Source of the DNA: Holothuria scabra | Lineage: Eukaryota; Echinodermata; Holothuroidea; Aspidochirotida; Holothuriidae | Assembly (NCBI GenBank): GCA_037179385.1 | Contig: CM074200.1 | Location: forward strand, 33,421,884 to 33,485,883 | Length of the DNA stretch: 64,000 nt | Direction: 5' to 3' | In this document: positions 40,501-52,500 of the stretch, piece by piece | Layout: the number at the start of each line of letters is the position of its first letter | Position numbering within the stretch: the first letter of the stretch is position 1 | The notes under the pieces: generated by a model | Seen by the model: only the letters and a program-made list of their open reading frames with translations | Told to the model about the DNA's origin: nothing | Databases searched by the model: none | Program-made: the position numbers and the translations under genes

Positions 40501-43500
40501 ATCCATGCTTACAATTATCTTTATTATCATCATTTTTTTTATTTCAAAAAAGTTTTATTTAGGAATATGTACCAAGATATCTGGTATGCATAAAAGTCTA
40601 CCAGTCAGAAACCACTAGAACATGTCATCTTCCTAGTGATGTACAAATATGTTTGGTATGTGTAAAATTATACATTAAAGTGCTCAGTAGGCATTGTATC
40701 TCTAGCATGATGTATCATGTCATCATGTTACAAGTTCACTTACCCATCTCATGATGTTCCAGGTGGATTTTAACTTTGTTCTTTTTCTTCAACATATCTT
40801 TGTCATCACAAATTTCAGGAAAATTGTTCTCCAGCTCATGCTTACTTGCCCTGATTCGATGCTCAAGTTCTTTCTAAAATTCAGAAGAAATAAACACAAA
40901 GTAAGGGCTGCTTCATGAATTACAATGGGGCACACAAACCAAACCTTATACAGCAACATATTGCAAATAGCATTTTCCAATGTTAACATTCCTTATCCTC
41001 AGTTATTGAAACTGAGAAGTTTGATTGGAAGTATATTGATATTTAGCCTAATGCAAACTTTGATATAACTTGTGGTACCCACTCATTACCTGCCCGTGCA
41101 AACTAGACTAGCAGGCATGGTCAAACTGTAATGTTTATTTCGGGGGTCTCCTTAGTGCACATCAAATAAGATTTGGATTTGGCCAGATGCTTCATTATAA
41201 TAACTATGATTTCATAAATACTGAAGAGACTTCAGAGCATTTGTCACTGAACTCCACAAGGGAACTTTTAGGGAAATCCTAGACGACAAAACCTATGTGA
41301 TATAGTTGTCATCGCCAGAACACCCAACTAACATCCAGTTCCCTAGTAGAGTTTTTTCCCCCTAGAGTCTCCTAACTTCAAACATTCTGCCACACTCTGT
41401 CAGTTACACTTTGGTTAATCTGAGCTGTGCAAAAAGTTTCCAAAAAAAGCAGATTAAATTAAAATGACTAAATGCAGCTTCCCAGACACAAGACACACAA
41501 CAAGTAACTTTATAATAGCTTTGACAAAAATTAAACTAAAAGGTCTGCTTACCTTTCTACCTAAGACTGCTTTAGCTTGTCTGAGTTTGAATCCACACAT
41601 TAGGTAAACACAGAATGTACTACACATTGCTACTGGATCAGCCTGGAAGAAGAAAACAAATTAATGGCATCAAATCACAAACAGGAAATGAGCATCCTTC
41701 AAAATTAAAAGATCTATGCCAACAATTGCAAGAAATATTCGTTACATGAATTTGTTACTATAACTCAATACTTTACAGGATCAAGCATAAGTGTCTTTCA
41801 TAGTGCTGCCTGTAAAAGCTACTGCATTCTCCCTACCCACTTGGTACAATTTCGGACAAGTCCTCAAATGTCATAGCGAAATTCAATAAAATCAGGAATA
41901 TTTCCTATGGCAGTTTGCCAGATTTTAATTTGAAATTGAAAAGACTGAAGAAAATGAGTCAAAAGTTTATACCCTTACGCCAATCATTTTATCCAATGCC
42001 CTGCAAAATAACTTAAACGTACATTTAAACACAAATATGATGGTCCTCAGAAGACAGTTAGTTCACAAATAGTTTTCAAGAGAATATTTCAAAGCTTTAT
42101 ATTATATCCAAACAGCTTTAAACAAGATTAATATGGAGAAAGTAACTGTAGATGAAGTAACCTAGTTGTATTAATCATAATTTTATTTATATACCACAAT
42201 ACTTACCTCTACCAGATCCTGAGAGTCAATGGGAGTATTGATTCTGACCATTTTCTCAAACATACGGATGGCTAAGTTAATACTCCATCTATCATTAAGT
42301 AAGATTTCAGTGGTAAATGTACCTGGTACAAATGCATTTACAAACTCACAGAGAACTCTGCTGTCAACAAGGTCCTCTAGAGACTGCAAAAGGAAGAAAA
42401 TTTAAATCATTTCAAATCAGGTATAAGAACTAGCTTACTTACTCTGCTTATGAATATAATGGTCTTTTCATTGAAGGATTAAAGAAAACTTCCTGCACTT
42501 TCTAGCTAATAAATTTTCATGACTTTTCCTAGGCTTTCCCAACAATTTCCAAGACCTTCTTTTCGACAGCTTCTATGAAGTTTTCAATTATAACAGCAAA
42601 ATTTGAGGTGAAGAGATTAATTGTCTGATATTGTAGGTGCAAATACATTTTGACATTATGAGTGAAAATACAGTTTGATATAACCAGTGAGATTGGAGCA
42701 ATGTCACTTTGTGAAAATTTTACAGATTTAAGACAATTTTCCTAAATTTCAAGCCTTAAAAGGGTGACTTTTCGTACATCTATTGTCTGCAACACACATG
42801 CATGTATAGCCAATATGCAATGCATTATTCCCGACATGACTATCCATTCACAGTGGCGTAGATCAATGTTAACGTATGAATTGCGTACGTAGGCCTACTG
42901 CTTAGCCTACAATTGCACTCTTAGCCCTCTTACTGTTGCACTATGGAGACAATTATTGCACTATACACAAACGGATTGTGTGATGGTGGGGGGGGGGGGG
43001 CCAATGACAGGCACGTGACCACCTATCCTCCAATCAGATGTAGAGATATTTAGAAGGTGTTAAGAAAACTAATATTGCATGTTTTTGAGCTTTATTCCTT
43101 TTACTGGGACTTACCCTCCAAGTCCTTGTAAGCAAACCATCCTTTGTAGCAACTATAAATGCTACTTGACAATTACTATTGGCCCTGTCACACTATTCCG
43201 GGCAGGCTCTATGGGCTTGTTGCAGGCAAAAATTTTGTTGCATGCAGGAAAAGTTCTGTGGGCAAGTCAAGATTTGGGTGGGTTTTACGTGGAACTTGCT
43301 TATTTAACCTGTGGTACTTCTGTGGGTTTTACCAAGATTTGGGTGGGTTTTACATGGAACTTGTGTATTTAACCTGTGGTACTTCTGTGGGTTTCAGGTG
43401 TTCTCCGCATGAAATGCATGCAACTAGCGGGAGAGTTTGGTGTTAGCGCAGGGACACTTACAGGCTCTGTGAGTTACCGGCGTGCCAGTTACATGTCAAC

Positions 43501-46500
43501 TACGAGGGAGTTGCCTGCAATGTGCTAGGTTTACGCAAGCCGATTGTGAGCATATCAACATGGCAGATGCTTTTGCAAAATGCCAGCAACTTGCCCGCCG
43601 CAGGCCCTCGGATTACCAGCAGGGAGACAGTAACTTGCCCGCAACATGCCTTCAATTTTCTTGCTCCATACCCGCAGAATTGACACTATGAAGTCAAGTT
43701 GTCAGTACCAACACTGTTCCTTGCCCGTAAAACGCACGTCCCATGCATGCATCTGACACACGTTCTGCACGAAATTGTCACAGCTTTGGGGCCAACCTAA
43801 TTTCTTCAAGCGGGTTAACTGCTTGTGACTTGCGGCCCCTACGGGTCCGAGCGGGTGTTCTACGGGAACCTCTGCGGGCAAACTCACATGATTTACTCGG
43901 AACAAGTTTTGAGCATGTTCAAAACTTGGCTGCGAGCAACTCAGACTTGCATGTGCACCTGCGGGCAAGTACGGGCAAGATCCAGGCGAGATACTGTCAG
44001 GTCCGTGCTAAATGCAGGGACCGCAAAATTGTCACCGGCAACTTGCACGCAGTGCTTGCCCGGAATAGTGTGGCAGGGCCTTAAAATATTCTGCACGTAT
44101 TTAACTTATGCTATGCTAGGGACTGTATGAAAACTGTATTAACTTTAAAAAATTTACCATTAGAAATGTCAAATAGGATAATAAAGTCAGTTCTGTAAAT
44201 AAGTTGTAAGGGTAAATTAACACTGCTATCATAGATCAAATCTCCCAGCATTTTGGTAAAGAGAAGATGAAAATGGCAAAAAGTTACCCAAGAGCTGTTT
44301 ATACACCAGCTCCACAGAAACACTGATCCTGGTGAAACCAAAATTTTTTAATAAAAGTACACAGATGGTACTTAAACTGAGATAGTTAGTTAAACACTTA
44401 AGGTTTTACAGTGCATTTGCTAACCACTTGGTACTTTATAAGAGAATGACTTGAAACTAAAATGTAAAACTTTGCAACAGTGAGGTTAAAAAATGCACAA
44501 GACATAACCTTTCAGGTATTGCATCTCAATATGCTTCAAAGGTTTAGAAGTATTGCTACACAAAAGAAACTGTGCAGCAATTTTTTTAAAATCAAACATA
44601 CGGTTTTTAGTGATTTTGTGATGAAAAAAGCAAGAATCCACAAAACTGCTACTAGTGTGCAAATTTTGATCCTAAATTATCCCATGATGCGTTCTGTTTC
44701 AAACTTTTGTTTGCTTGGTACAATTCTATTATTTTATATGAAAAACTGAAAATATCTCACCTCAACTAAGAGTTTCTGACCTTCCCTTGTACTCTGGGGG
44801 GATAAAGTAAATATGAGTCATTAGGAATGTAAGACATGTTGGTCAGTAAAAGCGTGCAGAAGACTTAGACCAGGGTTGCCCAAACTTTTGCATCTGAAGG
44901 CCACATCAATAGTTATGATGGATGAGGGGCTGCATAGTTCAGGGCCCATTTGCTTTTTCATTGTTTTGCCCAATGAAACAAAATGCAATTGTTGTACACA
45001 GCTGCAGATCCAGACATTTCAAAAAGAGGGGGGGAGGGGGGTTACTTAAGGGAAAGCAGGAAAGTGAGAGAATTGCACTGCTAATTTCCCCAATGTTTTA
45101 ATGTTGATCTGGTCGCAAAAGGGTGGACTGAGGCGGTAAAAGCCCCCCCCCTTGGGTCCGTGCCTGGTTCATGGAGAACACTAAGTCATTTGTTTTTGAT
45201 CGATCAAATAGATAAATTTTACCAAAAAATTATGGCATTGGGCAGAATATTCAGGCACACCTTTTTCATATTCCTCCTTAATCATTCTTACCCCTACCAG
45301 CTGTGGATCACATTACAATATAGCCTACCATGAGGTAGGCTATGCAGTTTCATAGAAGATTAAGATGGTTGATCACAGGTTGTAGGGGATAGCATAGCCT
45401 AACCTTGTCTTAAATGAATCTGCTTACAGAACCATTTTGCACTATAGATCATTTCTGACGGGCTGGGCACTACCTTGTAGTGAGCAGGGCTGTGGGCTCT
45501 AGGTTCAACAGCCCTGGCTTAGAACCAGGTAAAAGCAAATCATCAGTGGTACAGTATAATCCAGAGTTAGGAAATGTCCTAAGGATAAATTTGTGTTAGG
45601 TAACTGCTTCATTTTGCTTTGAATATGCAATATTCAAGCCCTCATATGTTATGAAAGATGACAAATAAAAATAAAATTGTGAAATTTAGTTGCTGTTCCG
45701 AAATAAGTTTGACTGTTTGTGCCCTTTACATCCAAACAAAATGAACGATAACTATATCAGCCAAACAAAGGTTCAGTGTACATGAACTCTTGGATCACCT
45801 GTTAAAATTGACTTTCGATGACAACTTTGAAACAAATACTTGATCAATTTTGGATCTATTAAAGGGCAAAAGCAGTCACCAAAACTACTTTTGAAAGAAA
45901 AGTTAATTGTCATTAATATCCTCTCATTACTCTTACAAGTACTGTCCATCGTATTTTAGAACATGTGCATTGCATATCCAAGTTGAAGTAATTTCTCTTT
46001 ATACATTTCACAGTCCATGCAGTGAGGAAAATCTTTTCATATGATTCTCAAGAACTGTTCATGCAACAGGATGAACAAGTATACTAAGTGCAAGAGCAGT
46101 CACCACAACTTGAAGTAGTGTAGTAGACTGTCCTTTTTCATGATTGGCTGTTGAGAGTCATGTGACAACAATTTTTCTCTTCAAACATGAAATTTACTAG
46201 AAGTAACAGCTTGTTTTACCTTGAGTATGCAATGTTGAAGTTACTCAATATGATGAAAGATACTTTGAATAGAAATAAGAGGACTTTGATGGATCAGGCA
46301 AATGACTAAGTCAATCACCTTCATCAATAGTGAAATATGAGGAAAATGTTGTTTCAAAATAAGTTTGGGGGACTGCTCTTGACCTTTTATACTAATTCAG
46401 ATTAGGATGACTTCCTTTTCCCTTTAATGTCTCAGATTGAACCAACATAATTAATGTATGTTAAGTCTTCCCTGGATGACATTCTTTACCAGCAACATTT

Positions 46501-49500
46501 TATTGATCATTTCCAATATACATATACATCAACTCTTCCTTGGATGACATTCTTTACCAGCAACATTTTATTGATCATTTCCAATATACATATACATCAA
46601 CTTTTCCCTGGATGACATTCTTTACCTGCAACATTTTATTGATCATTTCCAATATACATTCTTCTGGTGAAGGGGGCTGCCATATTTTTCGAGGAGCCTT
46701 AAATTTTTTGCAAAAGTCTTCGCCAGGAAACTTGATATGTTGTTCTACAGGAGAAGCTGGAGATTCTTCCTCCTAACACATTTTATGGAGAAAATGAAAA
46801 ACTCTTTTACTTTGGTATATAGCCATATTAAAAAGAAGAGACATTTTTAAGCAGTATTTTTACGAAGTTTGATAACCATTTCCATTAGGCCAAGTACCAC
46901 AATTTTTGTTCTTAATATAAACCTCACTTGTTCTTATCAGCTTATATATTTAAAATATTCTTATTTATGTTGTAAGCTTAAGATTAGTTACAAGTACCAA
47001 AGAAACTTGATAATGCTTATTTTTTTTCAAGAAATAAGACACCTAAAATATTTTCAAGCTGTTAGAGTAAGACAAACCACTGTAAAAAGGTACAATAATT
47101 ATTTCTGACAAATGACACACTATTTCCCCAAAACAAAATATTTTGCATCTGGGATACATACAATTCAAATAGTAAATTACCATTATACATTGTGCTGCAT
47201 ACTTTTCTGGTATTTTAGGCAAGTACAGTGATGGTTCCCCTGGCATTCTTTTAAGAGGTAACCACCTCACAGAATTGGCTACCACCTCACAGAAAATTGC
47301 TCTACTTGCCACCTGCACTGAGTCAGTTATTGGAGTAGAGATGGCTATCAGAGCTTTCATCACTTTATCCAATGAGCAGTTTCACCTCGCAACTCCAAAA
47401 CCAAGAGAAGGTTCATGTGATTGAAAAAGATTTCTTAAATCCCCCTTCTTGCCCCTTCCTCTGGCCTACTTACTTGACTAGGTATGGATTCTGCTATCAA
47501 GGAACCACTACCAAATCCAGACAACAATGACTGATTATATTTCACTTTCTTCTTTTTCTTCTTCACTGGGGCAGGTTTGGGGATCCACTTTGAAAAGAAA
47601 AAAAGGAAAATGATAAATGGTCTCTAAATTCTTAGGTCTTGTGCTGTCTTTGCCTTATTCACCACAACAACCTCATTAGTACAGAAAAAAGTGTTATAGT
47701 TGTTCAAACTTCAGATGCATCTTTTTTATACATCAGCCTTAAAGGTAATCTTATTCCACCTTTGCATCCTCCCCTCCCCTCCAACCATCCCTTCTTCAAA
47801 AAAAAAAACTCGGCACCTGTGCAGCACTCATCATCAGACACACCAAGGATGACTACTATGAATGTTAAACAAAGGTGGTATTATTGGTAAAACTCACAAT
47901 TTTATTTTTTCCAGCTGTTAATATCCCAACACAAAATCTTTGCCCCTCCCCTGGTTATAGTGTTTAATGGCTAGATTTTAAGTTTTAATTCATGCAAACA
48001 TAAGTGACAATTAAAAACTCTTACCTCAAAAGGTATTTCTGTCAAAGTTTCATTGTCATTAAGGGTGAGGTACTCCAGTCTTTCCCAGGTGTGCCAAATA
48101 TCATGAGATACAAGCTTCCACAACAAATCAAACACCTAAAAGACAAACCAAATGTAGTTAAAATTCTGCGTGTTGATGTACAAGTTTGCCACAAATTTCT
48201 TCCTTTTCACTGGAACAAGAATCTACTGCATTTTGTTAAGGAACCTCATGAGTTGAAAGAAATCAAAACAGAAGAAACAAATATGGCTAAAAAAAGGATG
48301 AGCATCTTTTGCATCTACATTAAACTTATAAACACAATTCTCAAAGGGGTTAAAGTTGTGGATGTGAAATATATTAGCTCCCCTCTCCCTGACAATGCCA
48401 TTAAAAATATCGCCAAGTTTTAGCAAGCTATTATATGATACAGTATTTTCAAGAAAACACAAGTTATATTTTTCACACAAAGATGCTTAATTCCCCTTTC
48501 TCCATTCACTAAGCAACCCAAACCCTGGTGATAATTGTTACATGTTGTACTAAGGTGCCACACATGTGCAATCTTTCTAATTCCATCAAAAATCTGACTG
48601 CTCATTCAAAATGTATGTTATTTAGAGGCTGAATACAGCTCATGATTTTCCTTTGCCTGTGCTTTCAATTGTACTGAAATAGGTCATGTACTTGAAGCAA
48701 TCCCCTCAAAATATTTGATACCTTGACTAATTTTAGATGGTAATGTTGTCCCATATAATCATGCAGTGCACCATTATACAAGTGTGAAGAACAGGGTTAT
48801 GATACGGTAGAAAAAGAAAATTGTTAGATGCACGCCTTATTTTGACTATGCACTTCTTGATATTGTTATAATCACACTAACAGCCATTACACACTTCAGT
48901 ATAATCTCTACATCCTTCAGTATATTTTTGATTCAAAGTTTCTGACTTCTTTTTGGACTTGTTCAAATTTGCCAGATGCATTACTCTTGCATTGCTTTTT
49001 CTCTTACAAATTTCAGATGGCTAAGCCTTGCTCTTTGGGAATTTTACATGACAAACCCATGATATTGTGCAGGAATACTCACATGGTCTGCATGTCTCAT
49101 TGCAAATAGTCGGCAGTCCACATAGACATCATCAGGTATAACACCGCTGATGAAATAAAATGAAGGGAAAAAGCTCATATGATGGCTATGACACAACTTT
49201 AAAAAGACTTCTGTTATCAAGGGCACAAGTTTGTGCTAGATATTGATCCTTTTCAAAATAGCAATTAAAAAGGAATTTAGACAGAAAATGGATAAAAAAA
49301 AACAACAAAAACCATTAAGCCTATCCCACAATCCTTTGTAATTGCTATTTGAAAAAAAACCTATAGATTGGTACAGAAGAGTCCAAGAGAATGTCAACTA
49401 AAGATAATTACTATTCAATGAAGATTGCAGGCAGATTATTTAAATTACGAATAATATTCTACACATGTAATAAGTAGAATAATGTAGAGTAATGTCGAGT

Positions 49501-52500
49501 AATGTAGAAACTAGAATTAGGTATGACCTTACACATAAACAATTTTACACTTCACGCAGGCACATTCTGCATGTTTCTGGGAACTCCTTTAAAACTTTCA
49601 GTAACAAGTTTTCAGCTGTGTTCTTCATTTTGTTGTTTTGTCATTTAAACGTTATACACTGTCCATGTTATATACAAAATTAACAAGGGTAGTTCAAGTA
49701 AGTGTTCATCCTGGGACAGAATGCTTGTAACACGGTCAAAGTATGCATACTGCATATGGACAAGTCCCATCAGCACTTGTGTTTAGTGACTGTTGGCAGC
49801 CATTATTGGGGTCCATCAGCCTTAAATGGTCTTCATTTATTGTCTACATTAATTTCAAACCCTCATATTCAGTGAAATTCAAGGAAACAACATACAGTTT
49901 AGTGTACATCCATACATGATACAGGTAAGCAAGAAAACTGAAAATTTAAAAACTTGATAGACAACAGTTATGGCTGACTGAAATCAGACCATTTGCTGTC
50001 CGGATTTGTCTATTACAAAGCCTAGAAAGGAGCACTAAATTACAACACATCCCCTACCTTTCCTTGAGTTCTTTCACAATCCATTCCACTCTTGTAGTTT
50101 TCTGCTGTTGTGTCAAGCCATCAAAACTCTGAAGTTTCTTGTTGTCTATTCCTGTTAAACCTGAAAAAAAAACATAAAATAAGATTTTCTGCATTTGACA
50201 CACCTGGATATGAGAGGACATCCCACCAAGAAATTTCCCAAGAAGGATTATTATCACAAGCTGCCTGAACATTGGGAGTTATCTCTGGAAATGAGAGGCA
50301 ACACTAGATTTGGGCAAAAACATAAGAATGTGGTTAAGAAGTTCAGAGTTCCAACTCACTCCCTCTACTAACCTAATTGATAACCAAAAGCTGTGAATCC
50401 ACAAAAAAGCATTAATAACCCAACAGCTGCAAATCCTCAAAAAAAACACACTAAGTTGGTTAGTGAAATTCACCAATTTTTTCAAAAATTTTAAAATACT
50501 CTTCACATACTGACGATTGGCCCCAACATTCTACTGTTCATATATCACATGTTTCATGAGTGACTAATTAACAGTTAAATTCAGTCTTTAAAAATTTGTG
50601 ATCAAACACTTTTTTACATTATGTCAAAATTGTTGCAAGCCATGCATGATGCAGCAAGACCAAAATTTGGACTTGTGGGGGTAGGCTAAGCTTTAGATAA
50701 ACCAGAATGCAAAACTGCATTGAGGTTTTGATGATACACAAATGTTCCATTTCAAATAATCCCATCATCAGATGACCTTTGACCTCCTCTAAAAAAATAG
50801 GGACCATCTTCTGACAATAACACGTCCACATACCAAATATGAAATCTATCCAAGTTTCCTATCTTGAGAAATCGTGCTAACAAGATTTTCAGCCTTTGAT
50901 CCCCGGTGACCCCAGATGACCTTTGACCTCCGTCAAAAACAATAGGGTCCAACTTCTGACCATAACGCATCCACATACCAAATATGAAATCTATCCAAGT
51001 TTCCTATCTTGAGATATCGTGCTAACAAGATTTTCAGCCATTGACCCCTGGTGACCCCAGATGACCTTTGGCCTCCATCAAAAACAGTAGGGTCCAACTT
51101 CTGACCATAACGCATCCACATACCAAATATGAAATCTATCCAAGTTTCCTATCTTGAGATATTGAGCTAACAATATTTTCAGCCATTGACCCCTGGTGAC
51201 CTCAGATGACCTTTGGCCTCCATCAAAAACAGTAGGTTCCATCTTCTGACCACAACACACCCAAATACCAAGTATGAAATCTATCCAAGTTTCCTATCTT
51301 GGGATATCGTGCTTACAAGATTTTCAGTCTTTGACCCCTGGTGACCCTAGATGACCTTTGACCTCCATCAAAAACAATAGGGACCATCTTCTGACCATAA
51401 CGCATCCACATACCAAATATGAAATCTATCCAAGTTTCTTAACTTGAATATCGTGCTAACAAAGTTTTCAGAAATTGACCCCCGCTGACCCCAGATGACC
51501 TTTCACCTCCACCAAAAACAATAGGGTTCTTCCTCTCAATATGGCGCATCCATCTACCATGTTTGAAAACTGTGAGACATTCCTATCTTGAGATATCGTG
51601 CTAACAAGCAAAGCGTCACAAACACACACACACACGCAGGGCATACCCATATTCAATGCCTTATGGGGTACACAGAACTGTTCCCCGTAAGGAAATGGTC
51701 GGAATTCCCCTTTAGCCATTTATGTCACGCGGCACGTGAATGTCCCAAGCGAGGGCCGGCTCTTGCATATCACATGACAGAGCTCATTGCAGTGTCCGAA
51801 TTTTCGGGTAGCTATGCCAGTTACGAGCTCCGCGTGCGTGAGGCAAGACGTGCGAGGCCTCAGCTCCCGTGAGCTGCTTGTACCCGGCAAGGTATCGTTT
51901 ACAAGCTCACATACACACACACACACATACATACATACATACACACGTCATCATGATTGCAGAGGTTTCTCTTATCATCGAAATCAAAAACTTGACTAAA
52001 TCTTCTGATGATATGCATTGCGTGGTAGTAACCTCCAACACATACTCTCATGAAGTTATCAATGTGTATCAACATGCACAATCATACTGCACACCTTTCA
52101 TACAAAGGTAAATTTTTTGTGCCAAACTACTGCTTTTGCACACAATTCACAACCAGCGACTAGCAGTGGGTTTAGTTTAATATACAAGTCCAAAGGGAAC
52201 TTTGTTTCTGAAGACAAGGTAAGCTCTCAATATTTCTCGAAAGGTAACTCATTGCCTTCTTAAAAAAGGATAGCATCTACTCCATCATAATTGCCAACCT
52301 ATCTTTCAGTTCATACTCTTCACATCCTTCTTTTATGAAGAATTCTTGAAGCACTGTGCCATCAGTCTCATTGGGATCCCTGATAAATGAACAGTATTAG
52401 TTCATGTTGTAGCCTATAAAACACAGTATGCTTGATCAATAAAACATATTTAAAGTTAATTACTCTGTATAAGCATCTTGACGTTGGTTCCTTTCATCAG

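Noticed and set aside
43079..44130. Overlapping open frames of about 100 codons in the 43-44 kb region
   Set aside because: They lie inside the 900-bp inverted-repeat element, overlap each other in several frames and show no recognisable domain.
47313..47372. Longer upstream version of exon 8
   Set aside because: The frame is open but no acceptor there keeps phase with exon 7, whereas the CAG at 47313 does.
48004..48423. Plus-strand open frame of 139 codons
   Set aside because: It overlaps exon 6 on the opposite strand and reads as a shadow of coding and intronic sequence.
50752..51260. Three similar minus-strand open frames beginning MWMRYGQKLDP
   Set aside because: They come from the 145-bp repeat, whose length is not a multiple of three, so each copy is read in a new frame. 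No domain and no splice support.
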